A stretch of DNA of 64,000 nt from Sternotherus odoratus (Eukaryota; Chordata; Testudines; Kinosternidae). The position numbers were made by a program, and so were the translations under genes. The stretch is from the NCBI GenBank assembly GCA_032164245.1, contig JAVMKO010000003.1:93061890-93125889 (forward strand), read 5' to 3'. Below the pieces are notes generated by a model. That model was not told where the DNA came from. It saw only the letters and a list, made by a program, of their open reading frames with translations, and did no database searches. This document shows, piece by piece, positions 12,948 through 25,319 of this stretch (position 1 is the stretch's first letter; every line of letters begins with the position of its first letter).

Positions 12948-13193
12948 CTAAGTTCAAGAATAGCAGCCGTGTTAGTCTGTATCCGTAAAGAAAGTGAGGA
13001 ATACTTGTAGCACCTTAGAGACTAACTAGTTTATTTCAGCATAAGCTTTCATGGGCTATAGCACCTTAGAGACTAACCTTAGAGACTAACTAGTTTATTT
13101 CAGCATAAGCTTTCATGGACTATAGCCCATGAAAGCTTATGCTGAAATAAACTAGTTAGTCTCTAAGGTGCTACAAGTATTCCTCGCTTTCTT
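12948..13193. mobile_element. PLE-like foldback insertion 1
   Basis: The left arm starts AGCAGCCGTGTTAGTCTGTA and reads through GTAGCACCTTAGAGACTAAC to CATAAGCTTTCATGG. It contains a roughly 67-bp partial duplication and is followed by its reverse complement, from GCCCATGAAAGCTTATGC to about 13192. The turn-around falls inside the short palindrome CTATAG. A perfect 9-bp direct repeat, tatgagaca, flanks it (12939-12947 and 13194-13202). I assign it to Penelope-like terminal repeats by the shared core, which is an inference. Confidence 0.7.
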
Positions 13194-13354
13194 TATGAGA
13201 CATCAATTTTTTAGGAGCATAAGATGCAACAACTTGACCATTAAGACACTAGATCTCCACATGGATTACACACAGCTACTAATTAAGTATCACTTGCAGC
13301 AGCATCCTTGCTTATAACTTCTCCGGAACAAGAAGGAAATACAGCAGACATGAT

Positions 13355-16320
13355 AAGAATAGAAGAATGGCCATATTGGGTCAGAACAAGGGTCATTCTA
13401 GACCAGTAGCCTGACTTCCAAGAGTGGCTGGTGCCAGATGCTTCAGAGGGAATGCTGCTTTCCTGATCATTCTTGGCTAGCAGCCAGTGATGGACCTATC
13501 CTAATTATTTTCTGAATCCAGGTATAATTTTGGCCTTCACAACATCCCATAGCAACAATTTCCATAGGTTGACTATATGTTGTGTGAAGGAGTACTTCCT
13601 TATGTTTGTTTGAAACCTCAACATTCATTTCATTGTGTGACCCTTGGTTCTCGTGTTGCATGACAGGGCAAATAACACTTCTTTAATCTCTTTCGTCAGG
13701 CCATTCCTGATTTTAGAGCTCTATCATATTCCCCTTTAGTCATCACTTTTCTAAGATGAACAGTCCCAGTCTTTTTAGTTCCTCTTCATATGGGAGCTAT
13801 TCTATACCCCTCATCATTTTATTGCCCTTTGTGGTACTTTTTCCAATTCTAATATCTTTTTTGAGATAGGGTGACCAGAACTGCACACAATATTCAAGGT
13901 GTGAGCATACCAGGGACTTATATAGTGTCATTACAATATTTCCTGTCATATTATCTATTGCTTTCCTAAAAGCTCCTAACATTGTTAGCTTTTTTGACTG
14001 CTGCTGCACATTGAGCAGATGTTTTCAGAAAACAGTCCATGATGACTGCAAGATCTCTGAGTGATGACAGCTAACTTAGACCCCAACATTTTGTATGTAT
14101 TTTTGAGATTTTTTCCAACGAACATTACTTTGCACTTATCAATACCGAATTTCATCCATTTTGTTGCCGTGTCACCCAGTTTACTGACATCCCTTTGTAA
14201 CTCTTCGCAGTCAACTTTGGACTTAACTAGTTTGAGTAATTTTGTATCAGTTCCAAACTTTCCCACTTAACCATTTACCCCTTTTCCCAAAGCATTTATG
14301 AATAAGTTGAACAGGGCCCAGAACAGATGCCGGGGGGGGAGGGGGGGGGGACTTCGCTATGTCCCTCTCTCCACTGCAAAAACTGACCTTTTATTCCTAC
14401 CCTTTGTTTATTTTAAACAGTTACTCATCCATGAGAGGACTTTCCTTCTTATCCCATTACTGCTTACTTTGCTTAAGAGCTTTGGTGTGGAAACTTGTCA
14501 AAGGCTTTCCTGAAAGTCCAAGTACACTATATCCACTGGATCACCCTTGTTCGCATGTTTGTTGACACCCTCAAATACTTCTAATAGATTAGTGAGGCAT
14601 GATTTCCCTTTACAAAACCTGTGTTGATTCTTCCCCAAACATGATATGTTCCTCTATGTGTCTGAGATTTCTCTTGTTTACTATAGTTTCAACCAATTTG
14701 TCTGGTACTGAAGTTCGGCTTACAGGCCTGTAATTGCCAGGGTCACCCCTGTAGCCTTTTTTTAAAAATCGGTGTTACATTAGCTATCCTCCAGTCATCT
14801 GGTACAGAGGCTAATTTATGCAATAGGTTACATACCTCAGTTAGTAGTTCTGCAATTTCATATTTAAGTTCCTCCAGAACTCATGGGTGAATACCAGCTG
14901 GTCCAGGTGACTTACTACTGTTTAATTTATCAATCTGTTCCCAAACCTCTTGTAATGACACTTTACTTTGAGACAGTTCCTAATAATTTGTCACCCAAAA
15001 AAATGGCTCAGGTATGGGAATCTCCCTCATCCTCTGCAGTGAAGACAAATGCAAAGAATTTAATGGCCTAGTCTTCCTTGAATGCTCCTTAGCACCTCAA
15101 CTGTCCAGTGGCCCCACTGACTGTTTGGCAGGTTTCCTGCTTTTGATTACTTAAAAGCCATTTTGCTATTAGTCTGTGTGTCTTTTGCTAATTGCTCTTC
15201 AAAAATTTTTTATCGTGGGCTTAATTTTATACTTTCCATGGATTTGCAGACATTTCATTTTTGTGACTGTTCCTTTTAACTTCCATTTAATGAGCTTCCT
15301 TATTTTTCTGTAGTTCCCCTTCCTGAAGTTAAATGTTACTGTGGGTTTCTTTGGTATTTTCTCACCTATAATCATGTTAAATTGAATTACATTATGGTTG
15401 CCATTACAAAGCGGTTCAACTGCATTCACCTCTTGGACCAGATGCCGTGTGCCACTTAGGACTAAATCAAGAACTGCCTGTCATCTTGTGGGTTCCAGGA
15501 CTAGCTGCTATGTGAAGCAGTCATTTAAGGTGTCAAGAAACTTTATCTCTGCATCCCACATGAGATGACACATACCTACTCAATATGGGGACAGTTGATA
15601 TCTTTCATTATTACTGACTTTTCTGTTTTTATGGCCTCTCTAATCTCCGATAATTGTACAACCATCATCACCATTCTGGTCAGGTGGTTGGTAGAAAACT
15701 CCTACTGTTATACTCTTATTTTTCAAGCATGGGATTTCTAAAAAGGTAACAGAGCAGTTTTATTTTACATGCCAGCAATCTGGTTCCATCTTGGTTTAGG
15801 TGGAGCCCATCCTTCCTGTATAGGCTCCCCCTTTCCCAAAAGGTTTCCCAGTTCCTAATAAACCTAAATCTCTCCTCCCAACACCATTGTCTCACTCACA
15901 CATTAAGACCTCACTTCTGCCTGTCTAACTGTCCCTGCATGTGGAATAAGAAGCATTTCAGAGATTGCTACCGTGGAAATCCTGGACTTTAGTCTCTTAC
16001 CTAGCAGCCTAAATTTGGCCTCCGGGATGTCTCTTACCTTTCCCTGTGTCATTTGTCCTTACCTGTATCACACCCCTAAGCTCCTCCACAGCACTTTACA
16101 TAAGCCTTTCTAGATGTCTCAAGCAATCAGCAATTTTCGTACCCAGCAGGCAATTCACTATGCAGTTCTCCCAATCATCACAAACCCAACTCTCTATATT
16201 TCTAATGGATCAAGTCCCCCATTAATATTACCTGTCTCTTCCTAATACCCGGGGCTGCCTCCCATGGAGAGGTACCTTCAATGCAAGGGGATACCATGAC
16301 ATTAGCTGAATGATGCACTA
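13355..16320 (-). mobile_element. CR1-like LINE, nearly 3 kb, decayed
   Basis: The minus strand shows, from 5' to 3', a long diverged upstream region (16320-14800), the RT entry motif GDPGNYRPVS near 14750-14720, LFNLFINALGKG near 14310-14280, TDTKLLKLV near 14250 (a remnant of the FADDTKL catalytic box) and LYKSLVCSHLEYCVQFWSPY near 13940. The 3' end near 13355 matches the 3' end of the LINE at 46440-46990. Many stops and frameshifts make it inactive. A G-rich run (14329-14350) lies inside it. Confidence 0.85.
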
Positions 16321-16779
16321 CATTGCAGAAGCCCTGCACTATATTGCACTAACCACTACTCAGCTCTTGTAGTCCCTGGAAGTTTTGTGCTGAAGAACTT
16401 CAAAATTAGGGTTTGATACTGAAACATTAAAGTTAATGGGAGTTTTTCTACTAAGTTGAATGGGAGCAGAATTGAGTCATTATTCCCTAAATGTCACTCT
16501 AATGCTGGTAATAAAAGTGCTGCTAAGAAAGTGGTTACAGATGGTTAGTGAATACTTTAAAATGCAGGCATTTTTAAAAATATTTATATATAAATAAAAG
16601 ATGGTACTTTTTTACTTCTAAATTTATAAACTTTAAAAAGTTTTAATGAACATTATCATTTCCAGTAGCCATGCTTGTTTGTGATAAAGCAACTTCTACC
16701 TGATGACCACTGGCTGCAACAATAACCAGAATCCCATGATTCATAAGGATATCAACTCGGACAACAAAAACACTTAGTC

Positions 16780-16890
16780 TCTATACCATAAGTTCTTCAG
16801 GACAGAGACTGTCTATTACTATGTGTCTGTAACAATACCCAGAACAATAAGTTCCTAATCTTGTTTGGGGGCTGTAGCCCTTATTGTAAT
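16780..16890 (+). mobile_element. Ancient MIR/L2-like 3' tail
   Basis: Contains AGGACAGAGACTGTCTATTA, AATCTTGTTTGGGGGCTGTA and TATTGTAATAGCAATCATT. It parallels the copy at 7420-7550. Confidence 0.5.
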
Positions 16891-16954
16891 AGCAATCATT
16901 TCAAAATTATTATATTAATTCAGCACTTTTCATCTGTAGTACTCAAAGCGGAGA

Positions 16955-17115
16955 AGGAAAGTAAATGTCTTTATCACCATTTTACATATGAGGAAACTGA
17001 GGTACAGACAGCTGAAATGACTTTACAAGTCACAGAGCAGGTCAGGGGCAAAGCCAGGAATAGAACACTGATGTCTGGATTGCCAATCTACTGCCCTATC
17101 CAAAGGATCATGCTA
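16955..17115 (+). mobile_element. MIR-like (CORE-SINE type) fragment
   Basis: Shows the classic order CATTTTACATATGAGGAAAC, TGAGGTACAGACAGCTGAAA, TCACAGAGCAGGTCAGGGGC, AGCCAGGAATAGAACACTG. It lies 230 bp inside the SYNE1 intron that begins at 17341. Confidence 0.65.
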
Positions 17116-17341
17116 CATAATTTGATATGCTTTTAAACGTCATTAATAATGTAATACTAGAGGAAACATAACCAGAAATCTGCAAACACATAAGCAAACA
17201 TTTTCCTATAGATGAGTTTAGAACAGTAGGTTTTTGAAATGTATAAATAATTTTAAAATGCTTTCCTGGTTTTAAAGAGTATTCTATTTGTCATCTATAT
17301 GAACAGATGACAGATATAGACATTCAGAATCAGTCACTTAC

Positions 17342-17408
17342 CTTGAAGCCTTTGCATAACGTTGGCAATATCCCTGGGAGATCTCCCCACTAGCCTGGAG
17401 GAAGCCAT
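17342..17408 (-). CDS. SYNE1: SYNE1 (nesprin-1), first coding exon
   Basis: The minus strand reads ATG at 17408-17406, 22 codons and one extra base, then a consensus donor (CAAG|GTAAGTG, intron starting at 17341). The peptide begins MASSR and ends PRDIANVMQRLQ. Human nesprin-1 as I know it begins MATSRGASR and continues PRDIANVMQRLQ, so the last 12 residues are identical and the exon ends where the calponin-homology region starts. Nesprin-1 is a giant spectrin-repeat protein that links actin, through its N-terminal CH domains, to the nuclear envelope LINC complex. The ATG lies in a fair Kozak context (GACCATGG). The untranslated part of the exon extends toward about 17460, where a possible acceptor (GTCTGCAG) is seen. 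I did not find the next exon, so it probably lies beyond position 1 in a long intron. Identity rests on recalled family sequence, but length, frame, splice site and neighbour all agree. Confidence 0.85.
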
Positions 17409-17461
17409 GGTCTCTTTGCAGCAAGAACGCTTTCAGTGACAGGATCTCCACACCAAGCTGC
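17409..17461 (-). other. SYNE1: Probable 5' UTR part of SYNE1 coding exon 1
   Basis: The sequence between the SYNE1 ATG and a candidate 3' splice site (GTCTGCAG|CTTGG on the minus strand, near 17455-17462) would be untranslated leader. The polypyrimidine tract ahead of this acceptor is weak, so the exon boundary is uncertain. RNA evidence would be needed to fix it. Confidence 0.4.
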
Positions 17462-17519
17462 AGACCCCCAACAGGATGGAGTGTTTGGACTACTTCCTTT
17501 TAGAAAGCATCACTTAGCC

Positions 17520-20295
17520 TGAGCACAGCATGGCTACGATGAGTCACACAGCAGCCTTTCCCCCAATGAAAGCACAGGACTCGTTTGCAATGATTGTGCT
17601 ACAGCACTGTCCTTCCTTCATGAAACCTCAGAAGCCTGAAAAAAGAAAGATGTGGGCTTTAGAGAAACCTGCACCAGTTCCTGTAAAACTAAGAACTATA
17701 ATCTTATTAGCTATTCTAAGGCATAAAGAGTGGCATGTGTGACTCAAGCCAGAGACACAATTAACGCTGAAAGCCTGGTTGGCAATCACTACTTCAACTG
17801 AAAGTACACAAATGATTAAAGTCAATTGAAAACATGCCAGACATTGATACTTTTTACGACAGGATTGAGTACGCTGTTTCAGAAGGCTACGTTACATCAA
17901 ACATTAAAATAATATTGCATCTAAAGGAAGAAATATAAAGTCCCTGGTAAAACTGAAACAGTTTAAAACTATCACTATATTTCATTGCATTAACAAAGAA
18001 TGGGTAATAACTTTCCGATCAGGATAAAACGTTAATCCCTCATTCTACTAGGTTACCGTCCATAATCTGAAATGTCTCACTCTGCCTATTATAATTTTTT
18101 AATCACAGTAGTAATGTACAGTAAAGTTGTTTTTTTGGTAACTTGGCATAAAATTTAAGGTATAATGAACATTACAGGTCCTTAATTCACCACTGTTAGT
18201 CAAGTTTTATGCTAGTGTAACTCTACTGAAATCAATGGAGTTAAATCAGTGCCTTGTTATAGCAGCACCCTGGGCCTCCAAAATGCTACTGTAAAACAAT
18301 ATCCTGACTTCTGAACAGCAAGAAAAAATTGGACTTCCAGGGGGGGTTAGTTCCTCAGTGGAAAAGAAATGAGTGGATACAGACCTAGAACATTCTTTCC
18401 TACCTTGTTTTATTCATAGTGCATACACAAAGCCAGTGCCCCCAACACAGTTGAACTGCACTTGACACAGGGCCTGGGAGTGGTGTGAAAAGTGGCTGGA
18501 GTACACCTTTTTGTATTCTCCTGATCGCGGAGCCAGCCAGGAGTCAAAATGCCCACTGCCCTAATGGCGAGCAGCAGTTAGACTGTTCAACATAGGCAGA
18601 CTAGAGTGGTCCTGTAGGGTCTGCATCAACATCTGAGGATTATAAAAGCACATCATACTCCAGCTCCATCCTCATCATGTCCCCTTCTGCCCTTGAAATA
18701 CTCCCTTCACCCTTATGTCCAGGGAATCCCTGTCTGCCATTTTAAGCAGTTCTTGGTCCTCTTTGCACTGCCAGAGCAGTACAAAGTGGACAGAGAAGGG
18801 AGTCAAGATCCAGACCATAGTTCCTATTCACAGTGCTGTGCTCAAAATCTCACACCAACGAATGTATGATTCTGCAGGCCTAATTCTCCTCTTAATCCTA
18901 ACAGTTTTACATCAGTGTGGCTCCAGACTTCAGTGGCATTGTTTCTGATTGCACCTGTTTCAGTGAGAAGATAGTGCTGCAGAGACTGATTATCTGTATG
19001 TTCTATCTGTGCCAATACTAAGGAAAGTGTGAAACATGGGTTCAGCTGGAACAGATTTGCTAACATTTTGAAGAGTAAAGTAGACATTTTTAATTGCATG
19101 CAGCTGGAGGAGCACCCATGCAGGGCTGGCTGACAGCATTAAAAACACCTCCCTACTGTCTACTCTCCAACTAAAAACATAAGTAACACCCTGACAGCTG
19201 CACCTGCACCACGTGTATTATTATCTCTTATAGCAAACAGTCAAATGCTGGTGTTGATAAGTGGATGGTTCTGGCCAGAAGGAAGCATGGCCAGAGCAAT
19301 TCTGGAATGCATCATTTCGGGTCACACACTGTGGAAGAGCCCCCCCCCCCCTACTCTGGTGCTCCTGATAAAAATTAAAACAACCCTTCCCTAACAAAAC
19401 CCATAAGATAGTTTGGCAATTGAAACAGTCCTTGCCCTCCCCAAAAAAGTTAAATCACCTTTGAAGTACAGTGGATTGTGCTGTGAAAATAGTTGCAATT
19501 TGCAGCTCTCTCCTCCAGGTGCAGTGAACCTAGTCTACCGAGCTGAGTCAAGGATGCACAGAGTTATTCAGACCTCTTAATGATTAACTTTGAGTATCTA
19601 GATACACAGTTTATCAGCTTATTCAGTGAGTGGTCCAAAGATAGCCACATCAATTGGAATACACTGTATTTTTAATTATCAAAGAATTAGTCTTGTTAGT
19701 TTTGCTGTCAATAAAAGAGTTCTTTTTTCCTATTGATGCAATACAAATATTAATTTCTTAAAGTGCTTGTATGAACAGGCTCTGGATGATCATTTATTAA
19801 CCCACTCAAAACATACGGACCTAGCTCCTCAGCTGGTATAAATCAGTGAAGTGCCACTGAAGATAATGTTGTTTCAGGCCAGTTGAGGAAGATATTCACT
19901 CCTTAGTAAATTCCAATATAAAATAATCTAGAAAATGGTGCAATGCATATATATTTAGATTTCCCTTACACGTACTGTTTTCTCTATCTACAATTTGCAG
20001 GTTGAGCCAGTTCACCTTTATAAATGGGACTGTAGCAATTAATAAATTATCTTTCTGAGATTAAAGAATGAGTGATGTGTATTGAGAATTTGTGGCCCTA
20101 AATCATAATTCGAAAGCTCCTTTGTAAGCAGTGGGAAGCAATTCTAATATGAAGAGCGGGAACTAAGCTGCAACAGATGGGGAGAGAAAACAGTATTAGA
20201 CACGGAAACAACAGCACCACCACAGTCACCTCTCATCAATCAGAAAGAACCATAGGAACCTACAGTAGACATTACCAACACAGATTAAAGGAATA
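17520..20295. other. SYNE1 upstream intron, no gene
   Basis: Unique sequence with palindromic MITE relics near 18185-18260 (GTGTAACTCTACTGAAATCA) and 19810-19880 (CTCAGCTGGTATAAATCAGT). A C-run is at 19341-19350. Confidence 0.5.
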
Positions 20296-20299
20296 TTCT

Positions 20300-20510
20300 T
20301 TATAGTCTAGTATCCTGTGTCCTGTAGTGGCCATCACCTGATGCTTCAAAGGAAGATAAAAAGCAAAACCCAAAAAGCACATAGTCAGTTTTGCAGTGTA
20401 ATGGGGAATATATTTTTTCCTCACTCCCACAGGCAATTAGTCTATATCTCAAGACATAAGATTTGTTTGTTGTTCTAACAATGTTTAAATTCCATTGCAC
20501 TAGACATAGT
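20300..20510 (-). mobile_element. CR1-like LINE 3' fragment
   Basis: Reverse complement of a LINE 3' end of the same group as 13355 and 49665: GTGGCCATCACCTGATGCTT, CAAAGGAAGATAAAAAGC and CCCACAGGCAATTAGTCTAT are diagnostic pieces. No coding frame. Confidence 0.5.
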
Positions 20511-20855
20511 CACAGCACTTACAGAAAAACATTTAATTACAAAAACCTAGCAGGTTTTCCCATTGTGTATCAGCCATATGTACTAAAAACTTGAAGGAAT
20601 ACATTTTCAAAACATTGCATAGGTTTGTAGTTTTGGAGTCCTTGTCTTTAATGGCAATTACATGGCTTAAAACAGCAATGCTTTAGAAAATTAGCTCTAA
20701 ATACAAGCATTTCTATAAAACTTAGGCTGAAGTACCCAGTAGTCTGCAAGCTGCTCCAGGTCTTAAATTTCTACAGGTGACTAAAGCCTTATTTCTGTTA
20801 CATTATTATTGTTATGCCATATTATTAATTACATTTACTTTTTGACATAGATATA

Positions 20856-21253
20856 CAGTAGAACCTCACTGTTATGAGCACCTCATGAATGGAGGTTGTT
20901 TGTAACTCTGAACAAAACGTTCTAGTTGTTTTTTCAAAAGTTTACAACTGAACATTGACTTAATACAGCTTTGAAACTACTATGAAGAAGAAAAATGTTG
21001 TTTTGAACTATCTTAATTTAAATGAAACAAGCTCAGAATCAGTTTCCTTACCTTGTCAAATATTTTATTTTAATCTTTCCCTTTATTGTTTTAGTAGTTT
21101 ATGTTTAACACAGTACTGCACTGTATTTGCTTTGGGGTATGTTTTGGCTCTGCTGCTGCCTGATTGCGTACTTCCATTTCCAAATGAGGTGTGTGGTGTG
21201 TGGTTGATTGATCCATTTCCAACTCTGGTGTTCATAGCTCTGAGGTTCTACTG
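20856..21253. mobile_element. Tigger/pogo-like MITE
   Basis: 398 bp between TA target dinucleotides (20854-20855 and 21254-21255). The terminal inverted repeats are CAGTAGAACCTCACTGTTAT and AGCTCTGAGGTTCTACTG. The ends match the CAGTARAACCTC signature of Tigger-type Tc1/mariner elements. No transposase frame. Confidence 0.8.
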
Positions 21254-21790
21254 TACAGAGACTAAAGATATGACATAAAAATGAACACGTATCCTTAACA
21301 TTGTAATAAACATTCATTTCATATAAAAACATCATTGCCATCTGCCCAGGCACAATGTGACACAATAATACCTGATATAACTCCGTTTCCTACACTGGCC
21401 CATGTGTGGCTCAGTATGATTTTAAAATAAAAGATGGATAGTCAATTTCTGCCCTCAGATAAAAGCACAAACTCCAGTAAAGTCAATGGCAGTTGTCCAT
21501 GTCAACCCAAGGGCAGAAATCATCTCTTGCATGGCATTAGTTTTAAACTCTGTAGAATATGTTACTTTTTCTGAAAATGAAAGAAAAGAGAAATCCTATC
21601 TCATGTAGAACACTAGTACCAAATCTCTTGTGTTACTACCTTTTTAATTAGAAGCCCTAAATTATTTCACAACACTTAGTTGTACGTTAGCTGTACTTAA
21701 AAACAGGCCACCAAATGAAAACAAATAAGTGTTCGTTTACTGGTAGAACTGGGACAACCACTAGGAGATCTGGAGGAGATCTCATTCTTA

Positions 21791-22077
21791 GGGCTGGTCT
21801 CCACTGGGGGAGGGGAAATCGACTGTAGATACGCAATTTCAGCTACGTTAATAACGTAGCTGAAATCGACGTCTCTACAGCTGACATCCCTCCCATCCTC
21901 ATGGCGGTGGCGGTCGGCGGCGCGGTCCCCCGTCGACTCCAGCTTGCACCTCTTCATGAGCTGGACTTCCGGAGTCGACGGGGGAGCCGCTGGTGGTCGA
22001 TTTGTCGCTTCTTAGCGAAACGCGAAAAATCGATCACCAAAAGATCGATCCCTGCCGGCTCAAGTGAAGACAAGCCC
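21791..22077. mobile_element. Harbinger-like MITE, TTA target
   Basis: 287 bp flanked by TTA on both sides (21788-21790 and 22078-22080), with inverted ends GGGCTGGTCTCCACT and AGTGAAGACAAGCCC. The CG-rich core (GGTGGCGGTCGGCGGCGCGG) is an island within AT-rich DNA. The family recurs at 39505 and 58533. The 3-bp TWA/TNA duplication and end pattern fit PIF/Harbinger. Confidence 0.75.
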
Positions 22078-22080
22078 TTA

Positions 22081-24580
22081 TATTCTCCAGAGTTTATAAA
22101 ACATGGGATAGCTAATGAACATGCAATAATCTTAAAGAACCATGCAGAATCTTCTGCATGCTACACTTAATTTCAGTATCCAATCGAACACTCTCGATGA
22201 CAGTTTCCTGGTTGAAAAATGGGAAACAGCAAAATACGTGTCTGTGTTTTTTTGTCAAAAAAACTTTTTTTTTTTGAGAAGCTGCAGTGTTTGCTCTTTC
22301 ACATGAGCACCATCTCATACTAAATTACACACTATTTAAGGGGAGCGTTCAAGAAATCTCCACCCCTTTCAAATTAGCAATCTTTGGCCTGCCTATAAAT
22401 TGAGCTGCTGCCTTCTTAGGCCTCAATTATTATTTTTTTAAAATGTTGGTAGATTGCTTAATTCAGGGTCTTAGATAAGAGGCACCACAGAAGTAAAAAG
22501 AAACTTTTATTATTATTATTATGTTTATATGGGAAGAGAAAAATGCTTAAGAGCGTACAAAAGTATCTTTATAGTAGATTTACAGTTCGAAGAGCACTGT
22601 GAATTACAACTATTGTTAGTAATAATAAATCCATTTGGTAGAGGGTTACTAACCCAACAGAATACAAATTCATAGTTATGTTACAGTATAGTAGAAAGAG
22701 GAAGGGAAAAGCAGAAATATGCAATAACAGGACGAACACTTAACTAAAAAAGAAAGTATATTTTTTATTATTATTTTGCTATAACTAATCACGTGCTATG
22801 TATCACAATGTCCATAGCACTCAGATACTGGTCACTGGATCTGGCTACTGGTTATCCGAATTTTAAACAACAGACAATAGCTGACTTAAGCTAACATGAT
22901 ATATGCCTGATGCAAAGAGATTTAAAATATCCACACAGAGCTTTATCAAAATGATTTAAAAAGTGGTTTTGGTTAAACTGGTGCTAATTTTGTGTATTGA
23001 CAAGGACACAGTTGGGATTACAACTCAGGAGTTCCTGGCCTCCATCCCTGTGCCAATATCTTAAATTATGCTCCCTCTGGAAGAAAGTTTAATAAAGCAT
23101 CCAGATATGCTCTTATACAGTCCGAAGTGTTTAACTACAGCTGTAGCAACTACACTGCACTTAGTCTGTTTCAAGGAGAAAATCTAAACCTGAAAAGCAT
23201 TAGGATAACAGTGTTTCAAGCAGAGACACTATTTGGTTTTTAGTCCTGTGAAAAAAGGAAAGAAATCACTATTGGACCACATTTAAATTGCAAATCTGTA
23301 CTTTTTCACTAATACAAGTCTATGTGTGCTGGTGCACTCCCAAAATCTGCTGGGTCTTAAACATACACTACATAAGTTCATGGAAAAAATGTCAGTTTGG
23401 CTCTGGAAAGTGTTTAGATACTGCTGTTCCCAACTCCCATCCCTGTCACTTTGTACTTCCTTTTTTCTACATCATGGATTGCTTTCGGAAAAAGGTGAAG
23501 GAAGATGTAGACGTTAACCTTTATCTGTCACAATATAGAGACATTCAAGCAGGACACCGGGTTCTAAGCTATTGTAAATGTCTCTACTCCAAAACTGAAA
23601 AAAATAATATTGGGAAATGGTCAGGTTGTTTTTTTTTTCCTGAAAAAGCATGTGAAGTACCCTCTCTGGAGCTTCAGATGCTTCTTGTTCTGGCAGCCAT
23701 AGGTCTGCACTTTAAAAGATAAAGCAGAGGGCTTATGAATTGAACATATGGGAGGTTTGGGGTAAGGGGTCATATTTAACAAAAGTTGGACATTTGATAT
23801 GTTAGAATATGGCATATTCATCATGCAAATGCCCTGTACCTTACTCTGCAGTCTGTAAAATGGTCAGTGAAGCTCTAGCCCAGCAAGCATATAGGGCTGT
23901 GCACTGATTTCAGTGCAACTCTTCACTTGTTTCATTTGTAGGAAGGAGATCTATATATGTATTTGCTTTGTATATTTTCTGTGAAGCCAGGCAAAATACA
24001 ATAGCACTAAGGTGCCTACCTTCTCGGATGGGTATGTACTCAGGCAGCTAGCCCCTCCCACAACTTTCACCATGGCTACGCTTTCATTTTTAGCACACTA
24101 GCTCAAGCAGAGGTAGCATGGGTATGTCTACTCAAGCTGGAAATTTTACCTCCAACTGGAAGTGTTGACTTACTCTTCAGCAACTTTAATGGTTCCATCC
24201 AGACAGAAAAACACTAAAATTCTTGATCAGTCCTGAGACTTCCAAGCAAAAACGGTCAGGTGGCCTATGGTGATAAACGCTCCCTTTCCTGTTCAGAATT
24301 CATAGTGGGGGGGGGGGGGTGTTTGACACTAGGTGCCAATGCTAATGTAACTCAGCAAAATTTAATGGAAGTCAATGGACTATACCAATATATGCTAGCA
24401 GGGGAGCTGGTCCTAGTGAAGTTCCTTTAATGAGTCAAGTATCCTTTAATCCAAGGATGAAATATCCTTTAATGAGTCAAGCTCATATCTGAATAAACTA
24501 AAACAAATGCACCATTCTGCTGTATATTCATGATTATGAAAACTCTTGAGTACAGTCTATTTAAATTATAACACTCTGAA
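22081..24580. other. SYNE1 upstream intron, no gene
   Basis: AT-rich unique DNA with TTA-rich runs at 22506-22522 and 22760-22776 and a G run at 24307-24320. CCTTTAATGAGTCAAG occurs twice (24424 and 24469). The 144-codon frame at 23288-23722 shows no recognisable domain. Confidence 0.5.
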
Positions 24581-25319
24581 GCACAACTGCCATTTAATAA
24601 AACAGTTATTAACTGGAAAATATGCAAAGCTGGTGATGAAAAGGAAAGTATGGATTGCCTGCATTCAAGAGACCTGGCATTCAACACCTGGCTTGTGTAG
24701 AGAGAGAGCAGGAAGCCCCCCACAAGCTGAAGAGTAGGAGAGGGAAGTAGTCCAGGGGAAGGAGTAGCTAATCCCAGTGGTTTACCGCTATCCTCAGGAC
24801 CCCTGGGCTGGGACCCGGAGTAGAGGGCGGGCCCGGGTCCCTCCCTCTCCCTTTCTCCCCTCTAGGATACTTGTGGGACAGTTAATACCCTGTTCAGAGG
24901 CAAGAAAAAGGCTCCCTGAATTCCCCCACAAGAAGAGAAAGCACAGGACCCATCAATATTGTGGGAGCAATTTGCCGCAGTACATAATGAATATGCAAAG
25001 AAAATGGTCCAAAGCAATACAGAAATCCAAGCACTGGAAGCTTAATGAAGTTAACAAGGAGTTTAAAATGAAAATCAATGATAGAAGCATATTGCAAGCA
25101 AAATTCCAGAATGTACAAAGAGTCTGCTTGGTGAAACAAAATCAAGAGCCTTTCCCCCCAATCACATCTGATGGTGGAATGAGTAAGTTTGACAGGCTGT
25201 GGAGAAAAAGAACAAGCATTTTTAACTTTGGCAAGCAACGCTCCAACAGCAGGATTTTCAGCAAAATAAAAAAGCCAAAAGAGGTGACAGCCGCTAAGGC
25301 TAAAGCCGTGGAAGGCTTA

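Noticed and set aside
1..17340. Second coding exon of SYNE1 on the minus strand
   Set aside because: I looked for the expected calponin-homology start (a TFTKWIN-type motif) and found nothing. The 4481 GATCCATTT and 14150 CATCCATTTTG hits are not in a fitting frame.
23288..23722. 144-codon plus frame
   Set aside because: No recognisable domain, cysteine-rich chance translation, no splice or promoter context.
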